64,000 nucleotides of DNA from Colius striatus (GCF_028858725.1 NC_084763.1:8742001-8806000); one strand, 5' to 3'; positions 36,153 to 51,100 are shown, numbered from the stretch's first letter. A program made the numbers and translations. The notes: a model not told the origin generated them from the letters alone.

Positions 36153-39100
36153 CTAAAAGGAGAGAAAGAAAAGCTTGTGAAATAAATGCATTCACGCTCC
36201 TTTAAAAGCAACGTGTATCTTTAAAAACACATGTTTTAGCTTCACTGGCCGCAGTAGGATGTACACGAAACTGAGCATGTACACAGTACTTGTACTACAT
36301 GAAGTCAGGCAATGCAGTCATCACTAGCAGAGGGGTTGGACTAGCTGATCTTTTGAGGTACCTTCCAACCCTTAGGATTCTGTGACCGTGAGAAGTTGAA
36401 GGCTTTGGTTCTCAAAGCTTTAACTCTTCTGCCTGGTGTAATCGAGCTCTCAAATACACTTTTTTTAGATAAGTTATGTGTGGACACAGTGTTTTTGCAG
36501 ATTAAAACTGCCTTCAGAAGCTAATCATCATCCCAATATTTCTGACAGATGCTCATTTGTAAACAAAAGCAGGTCCAAGATCTTTCTTGGCTTTAAGTGA
36601 CACCCCCCCAGCAGTCACCCACCGCTGACCGTTATTACCATAGAAACAGCCTGGAGCAGAAAGCTACAGGGCATTCACTGTGAACTGCCAGACAGGACTC
36701 AAGTTTACCTGGAAGAGTTCTGTTGTTCCAAAATACGTTGTTGAGCTTCCCAGTTTGCCTTCTCATCCTCAAACTGGCGGCGCTTTTCCTCTAATTCTTT
36801 GTGTTGTGCCTCCAAATTCTTTTTCATTTGCTCGTGGCGTCGCTGCAGCTACAGAAAAGAAAGTTATGGACAGAGTCAGCCAGTGCAGAAAACATGGCAA
36901 CTTTTGAAGCTGCACTAACAGACATTGTGTACTAATGTAAGAAAATAAGAGTACTCTATTTTCTCCTCAGAGAAAGTAACTCTTCAACCAAAAACTCTAA
37001 GGCTATGGGTACTGCCAGTAACAGAAACAAAGGCTTAGTCCCACAGGCTCATTTTACAGTAACAGAAAACACCCCAAACACTGCCTGAGTTGCCAATAGG
37101 AGCTGTAGCAGCTACATGTGACCAACAAAAGGAAATTCAAGACTGCTTTGATATATGATGCAAGTGTAAAGCAGCCAATTGCAGACTGTTTGGGTAGTAG
37201 TAATGCATAAATCAGCAGCATCTTTCACTTCATGTGGGGAAAACACACCTAAACATTGATTTCATCCTATGGTATCAACTGTATTAAGGATCTATTTGGG
37301 AATGTATTAAGTGGATTCATTTATTCACCAATCAAAAGAATTATCATTAGTATTACTGAAGTGAATTGCCTACACTGCCAGAGCAGTTTAAGGAACCTCT
37401 CCTGAAAGTTGATGAGAGAGACCATCAGAAGTGTTTTATGTGCCCTCATGGCCAAGAAGGCCAATGGCATCCTGAGATGCATCAAGAAGAATGTGGCCAG
37501 CAGGTCGAGGGAGGTTCTTCTCCCTCTCTACTCTGCCCTGGTGAGGCCTCATCTGGAGTCCTGTGTCCAGTTCTGGGCTCCTCAGCTCAAGAGGAATAGG
37601 GAAGTGTTTCTGGAGAGAGTCCAGCACAGGGCCACCAAGATGATCAGGGGACTGGAGCATCTTTCATATGAGGAAAGGCTGTGGGAACTGGGGCTGTTTA
37701 GTCTGGAGAAGACTGAGGGGAGATCTTATTAACATTTATAAATATCTAAAGGGTGGGTGTCAGGAGGTTGGGACATCCCTTTTTTCTATAGTAGCTAGCA
37801 ACAGGACAAGGGGTGATGGGATGAAGCTGGAACACAAAAAGTTCCACTTAAACATAAGAAAAAACTATTTCCCTGTTTCAGTGAGGGAGCCCTGGCACAG
37901 GCTGCCCAGAGGGGTTGTGGAGGCTCCTTCCTTGGAAGTCTTCAAGACCCTCCTGGACGTGTTCCTGTGTGACCTGATCTAGGTGATCCTGCTTCTGCAG
38001 GGAGGTTGGACTGGATGATCTCTAAAGGTCCCTTCCAACCCCTACCATTCTGTGATTCTACATGAGAATGGAGACACTGTCAGGAAAAGTGATTCCTTTT
38101 GTGTGGTGTAACAAGTTTTTGAACTGGGTGAAATAAAACTCTCCCTTTCCTTCCTCTCTTGGGAGTCCCAGTCTTGCACAAACCCTCCAAAATGTATTTC
38201 CTTTAACAGACTTTTTAAATGCCTTATACTCAGCACTATTGCCTTCTTTTCTACATTTAGAGAAACACAACAGAAGGTTACAAACTCATGTAAAATGAAG
38301 GAAAAAAAAGGAATTAAATTTAGGAACATTTAAAAACTGGTATCACAGGATGCACTCAGCCAAAAACTCAGAAGGCAGTACATGGGAAAACACCATGAAC
38401 CATTTTTGTTTGTTTCTTCTTCATACAATGAGTATAGAGGCCAGAAGTATAAATGAGTTCAAAAAGATTTGAGACAGAAATTGAGGGAGGATAAATCCAG
38501 TGGCTAATTCAACACCTTCATCAACATAAACCCTCAGCTTTAAAATCCTCAGGTTGGTTATTGGTGTATCTTAGCATTTACACCCTTAGCTATTTGTTTC
38601 TCCAAAAGGAAGAAGAAAAAAAAAGTGAATTGATCTGTTTTTTCCCCCTGATCCAGTATGCCTTGGCTCCTTACAACACCTAGGCTGCCAAGCATTTCAA
38701 CTACTCTTCCAGGTTCCCTCGCTCTCCCTCAAATTTGGACCCAAGCTTTAGTTTCCCTCAACTTTGGAGCCAAACTTTCGTTAGGAAGTTTAAGAGTTTT
38801 GAACTTCTCCATTAGGCTTCCCGTGAGAAACTGTCTTCTCAAAACTGAATCTTCTAGTTAAATGTAACTTTTTAACAGTCCTTTAGAAAAGATCCCTTCA
38901 AGAGCTGCCTGAAGCCCATAAAAACAGTTTCACTGTAAGGACTTTACCTGGAGATGACAGAAATTAGAGGTAAATAACCATAAAACGGATGTGTGTTCAA
39001 ATGGCACCAAAACACTGATGACAACGCATCCTTGATCCTTTCTTGGTCTAGGAATTCTCATGTAGATTATTTTTTACAGACATTGTACTAAATACCTGAA

Positions 39101-42100
39101 ATGCTTTTTTAACATGCAAAGCAAATTAGCACCACCATGTGAGTTTTTGTAAACCATGAGAAGCTCAAGAACTTTTTAAAACACATGGAAGAAAACAGGT
39201 ATCAAATATTCCAAAGAGGGGGAAGAAGAAAGCTAAGGAGAATTGTAGCATACCATGGCTGGGAAAATGAAGGCAGAATGCATGTGAAGAGTAAGATTAC
39301 ATTTTAAGTTTAGGCTGATGCCCTTTCAGCACAGATAACAAGCTGAGAAAGAATCATTGAGTTGTCTTTAAACTTAAAGTCTAACTACAGAATCAGTTCC
39401 CAGAGAGAGGTTACATTGCAAAGTCTTGGCAAGAAGAGCCATCTCCACACTTGTTCAGCCTTGAGAACACTGGGGTTTAAGACACTTCCATTACCTCAGC
39501 TTCAGAGTCCTTCAGTTTCTGAACTTTTTCTTTGACTTTCATCTCAAACACCTGTTCCATTTCCATTTCCATTTTTTTCATTTTGGCTACATGCTCCCTC
39601 CTTTCCTCCTCCATCTGTGCCAACGGGCTCCTGCCACAAAGCCAGAAGAAGATGTTAGTCAATGACAACTTTTTTTCCCTGTCTGCTACATTAGGGCATC
39701 TGTAGAAACCAAGATAAAAATGCTGAAGCATTCAGACAAACAACACCGCCGTGTGCGCTGCACTGCTAGCTTTAATCCAATTTGCTTTATCCTTTTTAAC
39801 TGTTTAGTTCAGCTTTCCTCAAAAAGGCATTTCATACAATACATTCTCCTGCCCATCAACTGATTTGACTTTCTATCTTTAGCAGGACCTGGTGATGGGA
39901 AGAGAGGTAATCGAAGTTACAACAACAACAAAAAGATTAGCATCTTCCAAGTGATCTTCAGGTGTCTTTTTCTCTCCCATCCAAATTGATACAAAAATTA
40001 ATGGACAAAGTGAAAAATTCAAGAGTGGTGCAGACAAAAACCCCATTTCCTCTCTAAATCACTGTCCAAATTGAGTCCAAAGTTAACAACCACAACTCTG
40101 TTGAACACTGTGGTCATGCTTCTGAAGGGAGGGCAACTTTGCAAGAAAAAAAACCCAAATGCCTGGGCAACTGAACATCAGTTTCATAAAAATGTTAGCT
40201 GCAAATTTTTCCTTTAGAAAGCTATTAATAAAGTTAATGTAGAAAAATAATGTGCATTTTTTTAAGTGTTCTATTCGCTACTTTCCTGGAGTCTGCTTAA
40301 CATTTAAAGCTGTGTAACCCTGCTCTCCATGTTATGGTGATAGAGGTTTTAAATAGCAAGTTTTCCATTAAATATCCAATAAAAGAGGATGATTTTGATC
40401 TAGTGATGGTTGCCACACAGAGACTTGAAAAGACTTTTTTTTTGCTGTTCAACAAAAAGCAATCAAAGCAAATCACTACCCTCTTGTTTCAGTTTTGAGT
40501 AAGTATGGCTTACATTGACAACGTTTTAACTCTCAGATTAGCAAAAGCAAAGAACTGCATGTATTTGGAACTGTTACAGTCTTCCAGGAGAGCTTATCTG
40601 CTGTAACACATGCAAAAGTCACTCAGCTCAGCAAACTCTAAAACAGGGGTGGCAAGCCTGAGCCCTATCAAAAATTATATTTGCTTTCAGTTCTTAAAAT
40701 GACAAACCCCAAACCCTAAACCCCCCCCATGCAGAAAGAGCATTCTAAAAGGAGAACAGAATTGATTGACTTTCAAGCACTGGAAGGGGCTGCCCAGATG
40801 GGTTGTGGAGTCTCCTTCTCCAGAGACATTCCAAACCCACCTGAATGAGTTCCCGTATGACCTACTCTAGGTGGTCCTGCTCTGGCAGGGGGGTTGGACT
40901 GGATGATCTTTCGAGGTCCCTTCCAAGCCTTAACATTCTGTGAAACATAATTAGCAATGTCTTTTTGGATTCCAAATTTGCCACTCATTCCTAAAGTAAT
41001 GGAGGTTAAATATCAAACATGGTTAAGATCTGGTTTGACCTAATGGCTTATTTTATCCTTCCTGTTTGCTCATTTTCAGCAACTAACCATAGAGTAAAAA
41101 TAATTAATGTCATATGAACTCACAGGCATTCTCCTCAAATAGTATTTTAAAGGTGACAGTTGGTGGGGGATGAGAGGGAGGGGCACTTCCCTTAAAAAAA
41201 TATATCTACTTAAAATGAATCTAAACTAATAGTTGAAAATGCTGTATAACAAACAGAACTGAAACTGATCCTCAGCCTTATGTTTACTTTAGTCCTTCAA
41301 AAGGCCACTTGCTAGCAACTTTTATCAAGGAAAATAAAATAGTTCAACCCAGGTGAAGTACAATAACAGACAAAAATAAGAAAGCTAAAGAAGAGGTAAG
41401 TAGCAGCATTTGTGGAAGGTAGTCAGCTGTCAAAACAAGGCTCTTTTCCTGTTGTTCCCTTCCAAATGTGTAGGCTCCTCAAATGTATTTCCTCTTCAAA
41501 AATAATCCTAGATCTGAATACTGAGGAATCATTGCTGCAGTTTCTAGAGTCTTTAAAGGGGAGCAGGACCGTGCTTCTATTGCCAACCTAACAATCTAAT
41601 GGGGATGCCATGCGAGCTGTGTTTGAGAATGTGGTATAAATCAGTCTGCACAGAAAATCTGACAAACTAACAAGCAAGCATTTACATCTGAGAGCTTTAC
41701 AACATCTATCACAGCTGGTTTTGTTAAGTCTTAAATGGGTAAAAGCACATCATCCTGTATTTCAGGGTAAAACGACACAAGGCACTCGAACAAAAAAACA
41801 GCTGAAGAGAACAAAACGAAACCACTAAACAAAGATGTAAAACATTTAACTGATTTATCAGGACATATGTTAAAACTGCCCTCTAAATTAATCTGCAGAA
41901 ATTAAAAGTTATTCTAGATATGCACAAAGTGGAACCTCTGTGAGCCAGTAAACAGGATAAAACCATAGTCAGAAAAGGCTGAAGTAATTCCCCAGTCCAG
42001 AGTGGTAAATTTGCATAGAAGGATGAAACTTCCACTAGTTCTCTGTGAGCATCTATGTAAAGGTGATGGAGGTACAGGTAGAGACTGGGGGAATTCTGTA

Positions 42101-45100
42101 ATTTATGCATTTCTTGTTGAAATTTGACCCAATTTGTCACTGGAAGTATTTATAAATTCTTATAGTTTACATCATCACAGCTTTAGAACAAAAACCCCAA
42201 ACTGTTGGGGGGGGGGGGGGAAAAACCCAACCCAAAAACCAATGCCAAGAGTGGGATAACAGGAACCTGTTTAAAATTGGAAACATTGAACAGTGAAACC
42301 CTTTTTAGTGTTTATAAAATTGTTGTCTTTGTAAGTTTTTTGGAAAAATTTAAATGACCACTTACATGCCTTCAACTGTGTCAAATCTAAAAAACAAAAA
42401 ATACAGAGGCTTAGCTTAGCATGCTTAAATGAAAACACAAAACCAAAAAGCAATAGTTTAAAAAGTAACTTCATTATCAATTGATTCCTAAAGCTAATCA
42501 TGTGCTCACCCAAAAGCAGGCTTTTTTTTTTCCACAGTAAAAGGAAAGACTGTTAGTTAAAGCTTGTTATTTCAAATTCAGTTAGTAAATCACTACACCA
42601 TGTCAATATTAAAGCAGGTTTGATGTGCAGATCCTTTCTCTACATATTCATGCTTTTAAAGCAATTTTCTATCTCTTAGTGACAGGGACAACCACTTGCC
42701 CTAAACAAGTTTTCAAAAACTAATGCTGAATCAAGGCTTATCTGTTCATTTAAGAATTGTAACCTAGTAAAGGATGTTGTACCAAATCTTTCATGTTTTG
42801 GGTTCCTGCGCTACAGAGACCCATGGCCAGGAAAGGTCTCACCTAGCCCCAAGGAGGCTTGGCTGCTGTATGTACAACAAATTATAATACATAAATATAT
42901 ATACAGAGAGACATATTTTAAATATCTAAAAAGTGAGCATTGGGGGGATGGGGCCAGCCTGTTTTCTGTGGTTCCCAGTGATAGGACAAAGGGTAACAGG
43001 CACAAGTTGGAATACAGGAAGTTCCACTGGAACACAAGGAGAAACTTCCTTACTAGTGAGGTGAGGGAGCCCTGGCACAGGCTGCCCAGGGAGGGTGTGG
43101 AGGCTCCTTCTCTGGAGGTTTCTAAACCCGTCTGGATGTGTTCCTGTGTACCCTGATGAAAGGGAACCTGCTTAACAGGGCGGTTGGACTGGATTATCTC
43201 TAGAGGTGCCTTCCAACCCTAACAGCTCTGAGAGTCTGTGTGACTGTCACCTCCTCAGAGCAACATGCCTAACTCCAGCATGTTTGGTGAGGCTACAGGA
43301 GGGGTCAAAAAAGTCTGAAATTGAGATTCTCAAAGTGAGTCTCAATATCTATAAAGACACATTTCACAGAATTCACTAAGAATATAGGCAAAAGAGGTCA
43401 AAAGTAGTCTTAGCTAAGCAGCTGGGAGGACCTATGCATCATGTGCTTTGATAGTCTGAGGGACAGATTATTCAACAGACAGTAGATGGATAAGGCTTTT
43501 CTTTACAGAGTACAAAATGGCTTTCAATAAAAGATGGTTTTCCTTCTAAACCCACTGAAGACAGCAGCTTCACGCAGTAAACAGAAAAGATCCAATTAAA
43601 ATGTTCATATTTCAGAGGAAATCATAGAATGGTAAGGGTTGGAAGGGACCTTTAGAGATCATCTAGTCCAACCACGTGTCACGTAGTACATGTGTGAAAT
43701 CACAACACACAGTTTGAAGACACAAGTTACCATGTAAATGTGCAGATTACACTTAGACATTTTCTTTTTTTAATGGTGATGTTGAAAATTTGAAGAAGTC
43801 AGACACTAAACCTAACACACAAAAAGAAACACGTGGAACACACATACTTTGGGTTGCTCTTAGGTCAACTGGTTATTTGTAGAACACTCAATTCCAGTTT
43901 CACCAAATTAAAAGGAGACAAATCAGAGAGAAAATTATCAGCTGGACAGAAGAAACTGCTTCAATTCATCTGCTCAGTATTACTGTAACTTGTAGCACAT
44001 ACTTGTGTTTGTTTTCATGTTCGCATTTTTGTTTAAAGAAATAGGTTAACAGTTGCACAAAACCCAAAAATCTGCTAAGATCGTAAAAATACAGCTGTTT
44101 TAAAAGGTACAAAAGGTCAATCCAGTCTCCAACAGCTGCCAGTAGGAGATACTTTTGGAAAAGTACAAGAATCACTGCATGTATATCTCCTCTTACAGCA
44201 GCCTAGCAGTTTCCAGAGCCAGAGGTTTTATCCGTTTAACAGTATGTTTGTAATACCACCAGATAGCATCAGAGCTCCTCTCCATTCTCCTACAGAGATA
44301 CTGGCTCTGTCTCCTGAGAAAGAAACAGATTTCCAGGGAACAAGCCAAACATTGCTCCATCTTGAGACACAGACACTTCCTTCAAAAGGCAAGCAGGCAA
44401 GCATAAAATTCCTAAGGGGACACACAGATAATCTGGTTTTTCTCCTTTCAGTTAATTTCCAGAAAGATACATGGTTATGAGGAAAATTCCTTCTATGCTG
44501 CTTTAGCCATGCTAGATTCAAATCTTAAGATGATACACTGAAGTAAAAAAGCATGTTAAAGCTTAAAAAACTGCTGCAACTCAATCTATGGATAAGGTAA
44601 CAAGACAAAACAGCATTGGCTGCCACAGACCAGAAGAATTGCATTTATTTACTTATTAACTCTCCCTGTATTTGGAGGAATAAACTAAGGAAAGGCTTAA
44701 AATATTTCTGACAAGTGTGCCACAGACGTTGCTGTCTTTTAGATGGCTGAAACAAGCAGACTGCAATAATTTACTACTCTTGAAAAACAGAAAACCTTAC
44801 TGCTAAGAGTGCCAGCTGGATTTCTCACCTCTGAGCTGCAGTACCGCAGTGCTTCGAGTGACAGATTTCTTACAAAGCAAATCATTCCAAAAGGCACGTT
44901 TGCCTAGAAATACCCAGGTGATACAGCACAGTGATTGAAGATGGCAGGAGATGCAAAAGCATGCTCCAGAAGGCAGAGTAATTCCAGACTCCCTTAGTGT
45001 CAATTCCAGCTAAAAAAACCCCACATATCTCAGCTAAGCTAAGCAGCAACTGACTGGGGGCCAGGGGAGAAATGAAGGACATGAAAATCATTTTGAAATC

Positions 45101-48100
45101 TTCTGGTAGATGCATTTATACAAAAAACCCATCTTGTTGTGTTTGTAATGTGGGAAAAATTTTATTTTTTAAGTAAAATATTGGCTGCATTATTCTTTTT
45201 AAGAAGAATGGAGAATAACCAATCCTTACTTGAATTAGGTAACAAACTAAGTTTGGAACACACATCTAAGCAGGCATAAACCAAAAAAAAATGGTGAATG
45301 TGTTATCACTAAAATTCAGACTTAACAAAAAAAACCTAAGGAAAACATACTAAGATTTGGAAAGGTATAAAAAATCCTATTAAACAATACACACACAAAA
45401 AAAATCTTCCTCCAATAGCCAGGATTCTGATGAAAAAGCTTCACTTTGCAGTACATTAATAGCAAATAATAGTACAGTAAAAAGCAAAGAAATAGCAAGT
45501 TAGAAGTCCTGAAGGAAATGCAGAATTTGCTATTCTGTGCTACTATTAATACCCTATCACCTCAAAGAGGTGTTTGGCTCAAGTTGTTACGCTCCAGCAC
45601 ATTTTCCTCTCTGATGTGCAGACAGGCAATGCTCTGCTCTCAATTGTGTCAACTATCCTATATGCCCCTCTCCTTCACTTGTTCTACAGTGACTATATGC
45701 TAATTATACCCAAATTGGTAATTTTAGTCTTTAAAACTCCTCCTCTCCCTACCATCAGCATGGTACTGTTCTGGGGACAAACATAGCTTAAGAAGTACCT
45801 CTACCATAGCTATGTGCTCAGAAACCTTGAGGTGCGAGTCAGGAATAATATGACGGCAAGAAACACAACAGCAAGAAGAATTGGTGTGTTATGGATACAC
45901 ATCTTTGAAGACTACTGTTTTTAAGACTTGAGCTCACTACAAACTCCTCAAAAGCATACTTGAATTAAGGCAGAGTTGATATAACTGGCATATACTGTTA
46001 TATTTTTTGTCAACGCTGAGCAGGGAAGTCTCACGTGGGCTCACAATAGATGCAACTAAATCCATTTAAACCCATCCCTCACAGCCACTTTCAAAGCATT
46101 AAGGTAGTGTAGAACACATATATTTAGTAAAAAGAAATGGCTTTTTTGCTGCCATATGGGTGAGGATAGTAGATATTGCCATCTAATCTCAGGATTCTTT
46201 TTCAGGAAGAGCAGTTGAAATCATAGAATCATATCATCAGCTGAACAGAATAGTATCCTACATTTTGGACAAGAAACTTGTGTTCATGGTACAAAAATAA
46301 ATAAGAGTATCACTAATTACTAATTATTTATCATTAATTATTGTTGATACAGTTGATACATGCAGAAAAGGAAAAATACTTAAAGAGTATAGCTATTGTC
46401 AACTAGCATTACACATTGCAGAATACAGTAAAGCCTACTTTCACATCTTCCAATAACTTCATCAGGTCAGCAAACAACTGGCTCTCAGAGGTAATTAAAA
46501 AGACATATTAGGGTTAGAAATCCCAGTAACAAACCCCAAAAAGCTTGCACTGCAACTCTCCTTTCACAAAATATAAAGATGTTGCAATAATTTCCCTGCC
46601 ATGGTAAGCAACTGTAGAAGTAGTCAGGGCAGCATTTCAAAGCTGACAGGAGCAGGTCTGGATTTTCAGTCTCTAAACAAATATTCACCTATTCTTCTCA
46701 AAAACATCCCTGAGACCAAGTACTGAGCATGCATGTCAAAAGAACCAATAATCCCCAAACAGAAACACGAAGGCACAAAAACTTTGCAGTGAATACCAAT
46801 GAAATAAAACCCCAACAGAAACAGTAAATGGAAGAATTCTCTTCAGAACTGAATCTAACTAAAACCCAGTTATTTAACATGCTCAGGTAAACCAGTGTAA
46901 GCAATGAAATAGGAAAAAGTCAAATCATAAGTAGAGAAGAGATATACAATGTTTAGACCAGAACAGAGTGAATGGGCAACTGACTGGAGGATAAACAACA
47001 AAACCAAAAAAATCCCACCACACATACACAAAACCAACCAACCAAAAACCAGAGCAAAAAAAGACTGAAGTGCAATATAATCATAACAAGAACTTACTTT
47101 GTTAGCTGCCCTTTATTTTTGTTGTTGTCAACACCATTGTATGTAACAGCTGCCAGTTTTCTGCTTCTGTAGTTCTCATAATGTACATTGTTAGTGACAT
47201 CCTTCAGGTCCTGCATATGAGTTCTGTCAATAAGTGTAATTTATCAGCTTAGTGTCCAAATACAACATACTACCTGAAAATAATCAGTCTATGTTCATCG
47301 TGGAGATTGACTTCATTAAATGACATCCCTCCACTTGTGTGTCATCCCCACGATGCTGTCATTCTTCCCTTTAAATGAGAGCTGTCAAGACAACAGTCAC
47401 GGAAGTACCAGACTATTTTGCACTGGACTATCTCAAGTTTGCAATATTCCAAGCATTAACTTACAGGACCAATCTTTGGAAGGTTTGAATTCTGTGGATA
47501 AACGTGTATTGGAGAACAGGTATGGAAACTGTGTTACTACTGTAGTAGGTGTCCCAAAGTGTGTAGGGTGAGAAACAACAAACAAGCCAAATCTTCCTAG
47601 GTTCTATCTTTTAAGTCTGCAAAAGCTAAATGTATAACTCAATACTAGGATATGAAGTTGATCTTTAGTAATTTTCCTCTGTCAGCCTGGAGAAACGCAG
47701 AGCTTAACAACCAAACAGTTGTTACAGCAGACATCACTTCATGAACTGTTGAGAGTACAAAACAAGCCACAGGAAGGTTTGCTTTAGCCAACTGCAGCAC
47801 CTAAAAGTTTGTAAAAAATGCCTATAACTAAGTACACATCAGTACTAACAGATAACTCAGTTTCCTATGGTTTATCGCCATTTTCAAGAACAAGTAATCA
47901 GAAAATAAAGAGAATAATTTAAAGAATCATCACCACTACCTCTGCTTACTAAATATGTGGTTAAACAAGATATCATGGAGTGGAAGATCCTGTTTACAAT
48001 TGAAAATATGGGGACTGATATGAACTCAGTAGCTCAAACCCTTTTTTCTCCACCATGTGGCTTTCCAATCTCTCGAGCATATCTAGAAAACTTAATGTTT

Positions 48101-51100
48101 TCTGTAAGCTACTTACCTTATCAACATGTTCCTCAGAATCGTGAAGTCACAGTGTTCACCATTTTCAACTGCAAAGAGAGGTAGATTTTTATTGAGATGT
48201 CAACCAAAATACGTGCCTGAAGGCTTTAGGTGGCACCCATCTCCTACATTCATTTCAACACCAGATTCCAACTTCCAGCCTTTCCTTACTCAAACAGTAT
48301 ATGTGTTAAATGTAGGAGAACATTAAGAACATATTAACATATTTTATTAGGAAAGTTCCTGTGCTTCTCTAAGCCACACTGGCAAACTATACTGAGCCAG
48401 TACAGCAGAATAAGCTACCACAAGAGAAAAACTGCTTTGCCAGTTTAACCAGCTTTATGTCTCTTCAGATGCCCTGTCAGCACAACTGTATAATTATGGA
48501 TCTAAAGATCTCAGTCTAGATTCAGCTATATCCAAAAGCTTTAGAAAATAGACTTACTGCAATCTATTTCTCCTTGCTCCACCAGATAAGTTGCAAAACT
48601 CTTGTTTTAATCTGGATTTAGTTCTTAGCTAAACAAAGGAAGGTTGTATTGATGCACCTGCCTACAGAGCAAGAGCATCAGCAGCTGTCATGAGATGCCA
48701 CCTATTCCACTCTGCCTGTCATCCCATTACTGTAGAAGAATGGCATTTCTTTGACAGATGATGAGAGGACACTGGAGAAAAATGCACACCCCAGCACTCT
48801 CTGGCGTGCAGACAGAGAAGGCAGCACACAAAGCTCCTGGCACACACAAATGAAAGGCATGAAGCAGGTTCCAATGTGCCCCTGAGGTATAGATGGACAC
48901 TTTGATGGGAAAGAGGAAGAAAAACAGGACGAAGGAATTAAAACAACCCCAGTAAGTTCAGTGAATCCTGCAGAAAAATGAAGCATGTAGGTTCTTTGTG
49001 TGTTCCTCTTGTATATGCATTCCTGGATGATTTTATTCCATGGTTTTACACAAACTGGCGAGTTCTGCTCAGATAGTATATGAAGTCAAACTCCCAGAGA
49101 AGCATCATATCTGAGTATTCTGTCCTCAGCTGACAGACTGAAGGCCACTTGAAGAGAAGGTTCCTTTCAGTGAGGCTAATTCTCCCCTTTCAAAAGTTGC
49201 ACAATCACATGAGTGTGAAACATTTATGATGTTTGTTTTTCAATAAAGAAAAGTAGCACCAGTTTGTTCGTCTCCAAATGCTAACAGTAGAGCCTTAAAT
49301 AAAGCTGGATCCTCTCTGGTGCAGCTGGTTTTCACTTTCTGCCAAGCCTCATTTCCTGCCAGACACACACTTCAAAGTGCTACAGCATTTCTCTTTAAAG
49401 CATTGGTCCATACACTGCTTGTTGGCTGGGAAGGGGTTTTTTGTCTATTTTACTCAGCATCAGATTTACAGTCCATTGCCCTCAGAAAGCAGAAATGGTG
49501 AGAAAAAACCCTCTTGCATTTATTCAGCACATGCACACTACAAGGAAAAAGTTCAATGCCTATGTAAAAACAGTTTAATAGCGACCGTGTCACTTTGCAG
49601 CACGGTGCAAGCCATGCCATATGCTGCTTGAAATAAGTGCGTGGCATTGAAGCACAAGCCACCGCCACTGCCAGAAGAACATGCGGTTACCTTCAGGCCT
49701 CTATAACAGTAGAAAATAAGTTTTAATAACGTTTTTTAAAAACCCCCACAACCTAACAAAAGTATAATTCATTGCCAGGTACCTTCCTGTTGCTACACTC
49801 CAGCATTTAAGGCTCAGAAGTTTTTGGGGAAAAAGAAAAAGCAAATTCTTCCAGAAACTTTACATTTTACCAATATTAGCCAAGCTGATTAAATCAGCAT
49901 TTATGATTGAATGCTGGAGAAAGAAGAATTTAAGAAATGCACAGTCTTTATAGAAAGAAAATTAAAATAAGAATGTTAGCAAATATTTGCAATCTAATCA
50001 TTAAGTGCAGGTTTTACAGTTCCTCACTGAGGCTTCAGCAGGAATCTTCCTGCAAAAAAATCGCGTGTTGCTGAAGCTTTTCCTTGTCCAAGAGTGTCAG
50101 AATTACAAAAGGCTATACACACTGAATTTCCAGACCAAAGAACATTCAAATTCAGCATTTCAAACACAGAGGTATTTCTGTTAAGCTTTAAATCGACTAA
50201 AAGCACCTCATGAGCAAGGCTTACCTTCTGCCACACCCCAGGGGTACTGCCTTCCTCTCACTCGCTTGCCGTTGACTTCGATGATTGTGTTACTACCTAC
50301 CACAGCGAGAGGTAAACGGTCCTGCAAGAGAAAGGACTACTTGAGAAATCAAGACTTCTACTGCCAAAAGATACTGAAAGCATGCCCCTGTGTAAACTTG
50401 ATGTAAGCTAGTTTGGTGCTATAGGAGTGCAACGCAGCTTACCCCCAAGTGCAAGAATAGTTCTGTTTACTGACCTCGGCCTAGTTTAATGACATATATA
50501 TATACAGACATGCCCCTTTGAAATTCCTCACACTGCTGCATTCTGTAAATCTAGTTAAGAAACAGACATTACTGTTACTTAGTAAGCTAAGCAACAGGCA
50601 AAGCATTTCCTATTTACTCAATTGCAGCAGTAACTATTTATCAATTCATATTCCCAGTGTCTCCAAGGACAGTTACTTTGGGTCTTGTACCCAGCTTTCA
50701 AAGGTTTGGCAAAGAACTACTCCAAGTTCTTGTTCTCAGCTGAACCAAAAAAGCCTCCAGTGTAATGAACAACAAAGGAGCCAAGAGCAGCTTCAAGTAG
50801 CTGAAAGGAACAGTGTACAAAGCTAAGTATTTTGGACTTTTGTCCTTGCTTTTCTCCTGCTCTTCTCCTTTAGGCTTAGTCACAGAATAATTTCCCTTTT
50901 GTGCTATTTGTGTTTATCTTCCCTTGGCAATTCTCACAGTAATAAATTTAAAAGCTCCTACAGGCTGTTAAAGCTACTGAACAAACAGAAGCAAGGCTCA
51001 AGAAATGTATACACGACCGACTCCAACATAAAAGGACAAACCAAAAACACGAGTAAACGAAGAAAAAGCCTTTCAACAGCCTGACAGTCCTTTTGATTTT

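Larger units (their letters stand above)
39631..42365 (-). other. SEPTIN7 intron, part downstream of the micro-exon (2.7 kb)
   Basis: Contains a 14-base G run (C run on the gene strand) about 150 bases after the micro-exon and one CR1 tail at 40776-40944. If the micro-exon is skipped, the whole 39631-47097 stretch is one 7.5-kb intron. Confidence 0.85.
42387..47097 (-). other. SEPTIN7 intron, part upstream of the micro-exon (4.7 kb)
   Basis: AT-rich sequence with a CR1 copy near 42910-43245 (antisense to the gene) and a short CR1 tail near 43621-43675 (sense). Nothing else was recognised over 43676-47097. Confidence 0.85.

Noticed and set aside
46218..46236. ATCATAGAATCATATCATC resembling a CR1 tail
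   Set aside because: Under 20 bases match and no GGTTGGAAGG block follows; this could be chance.
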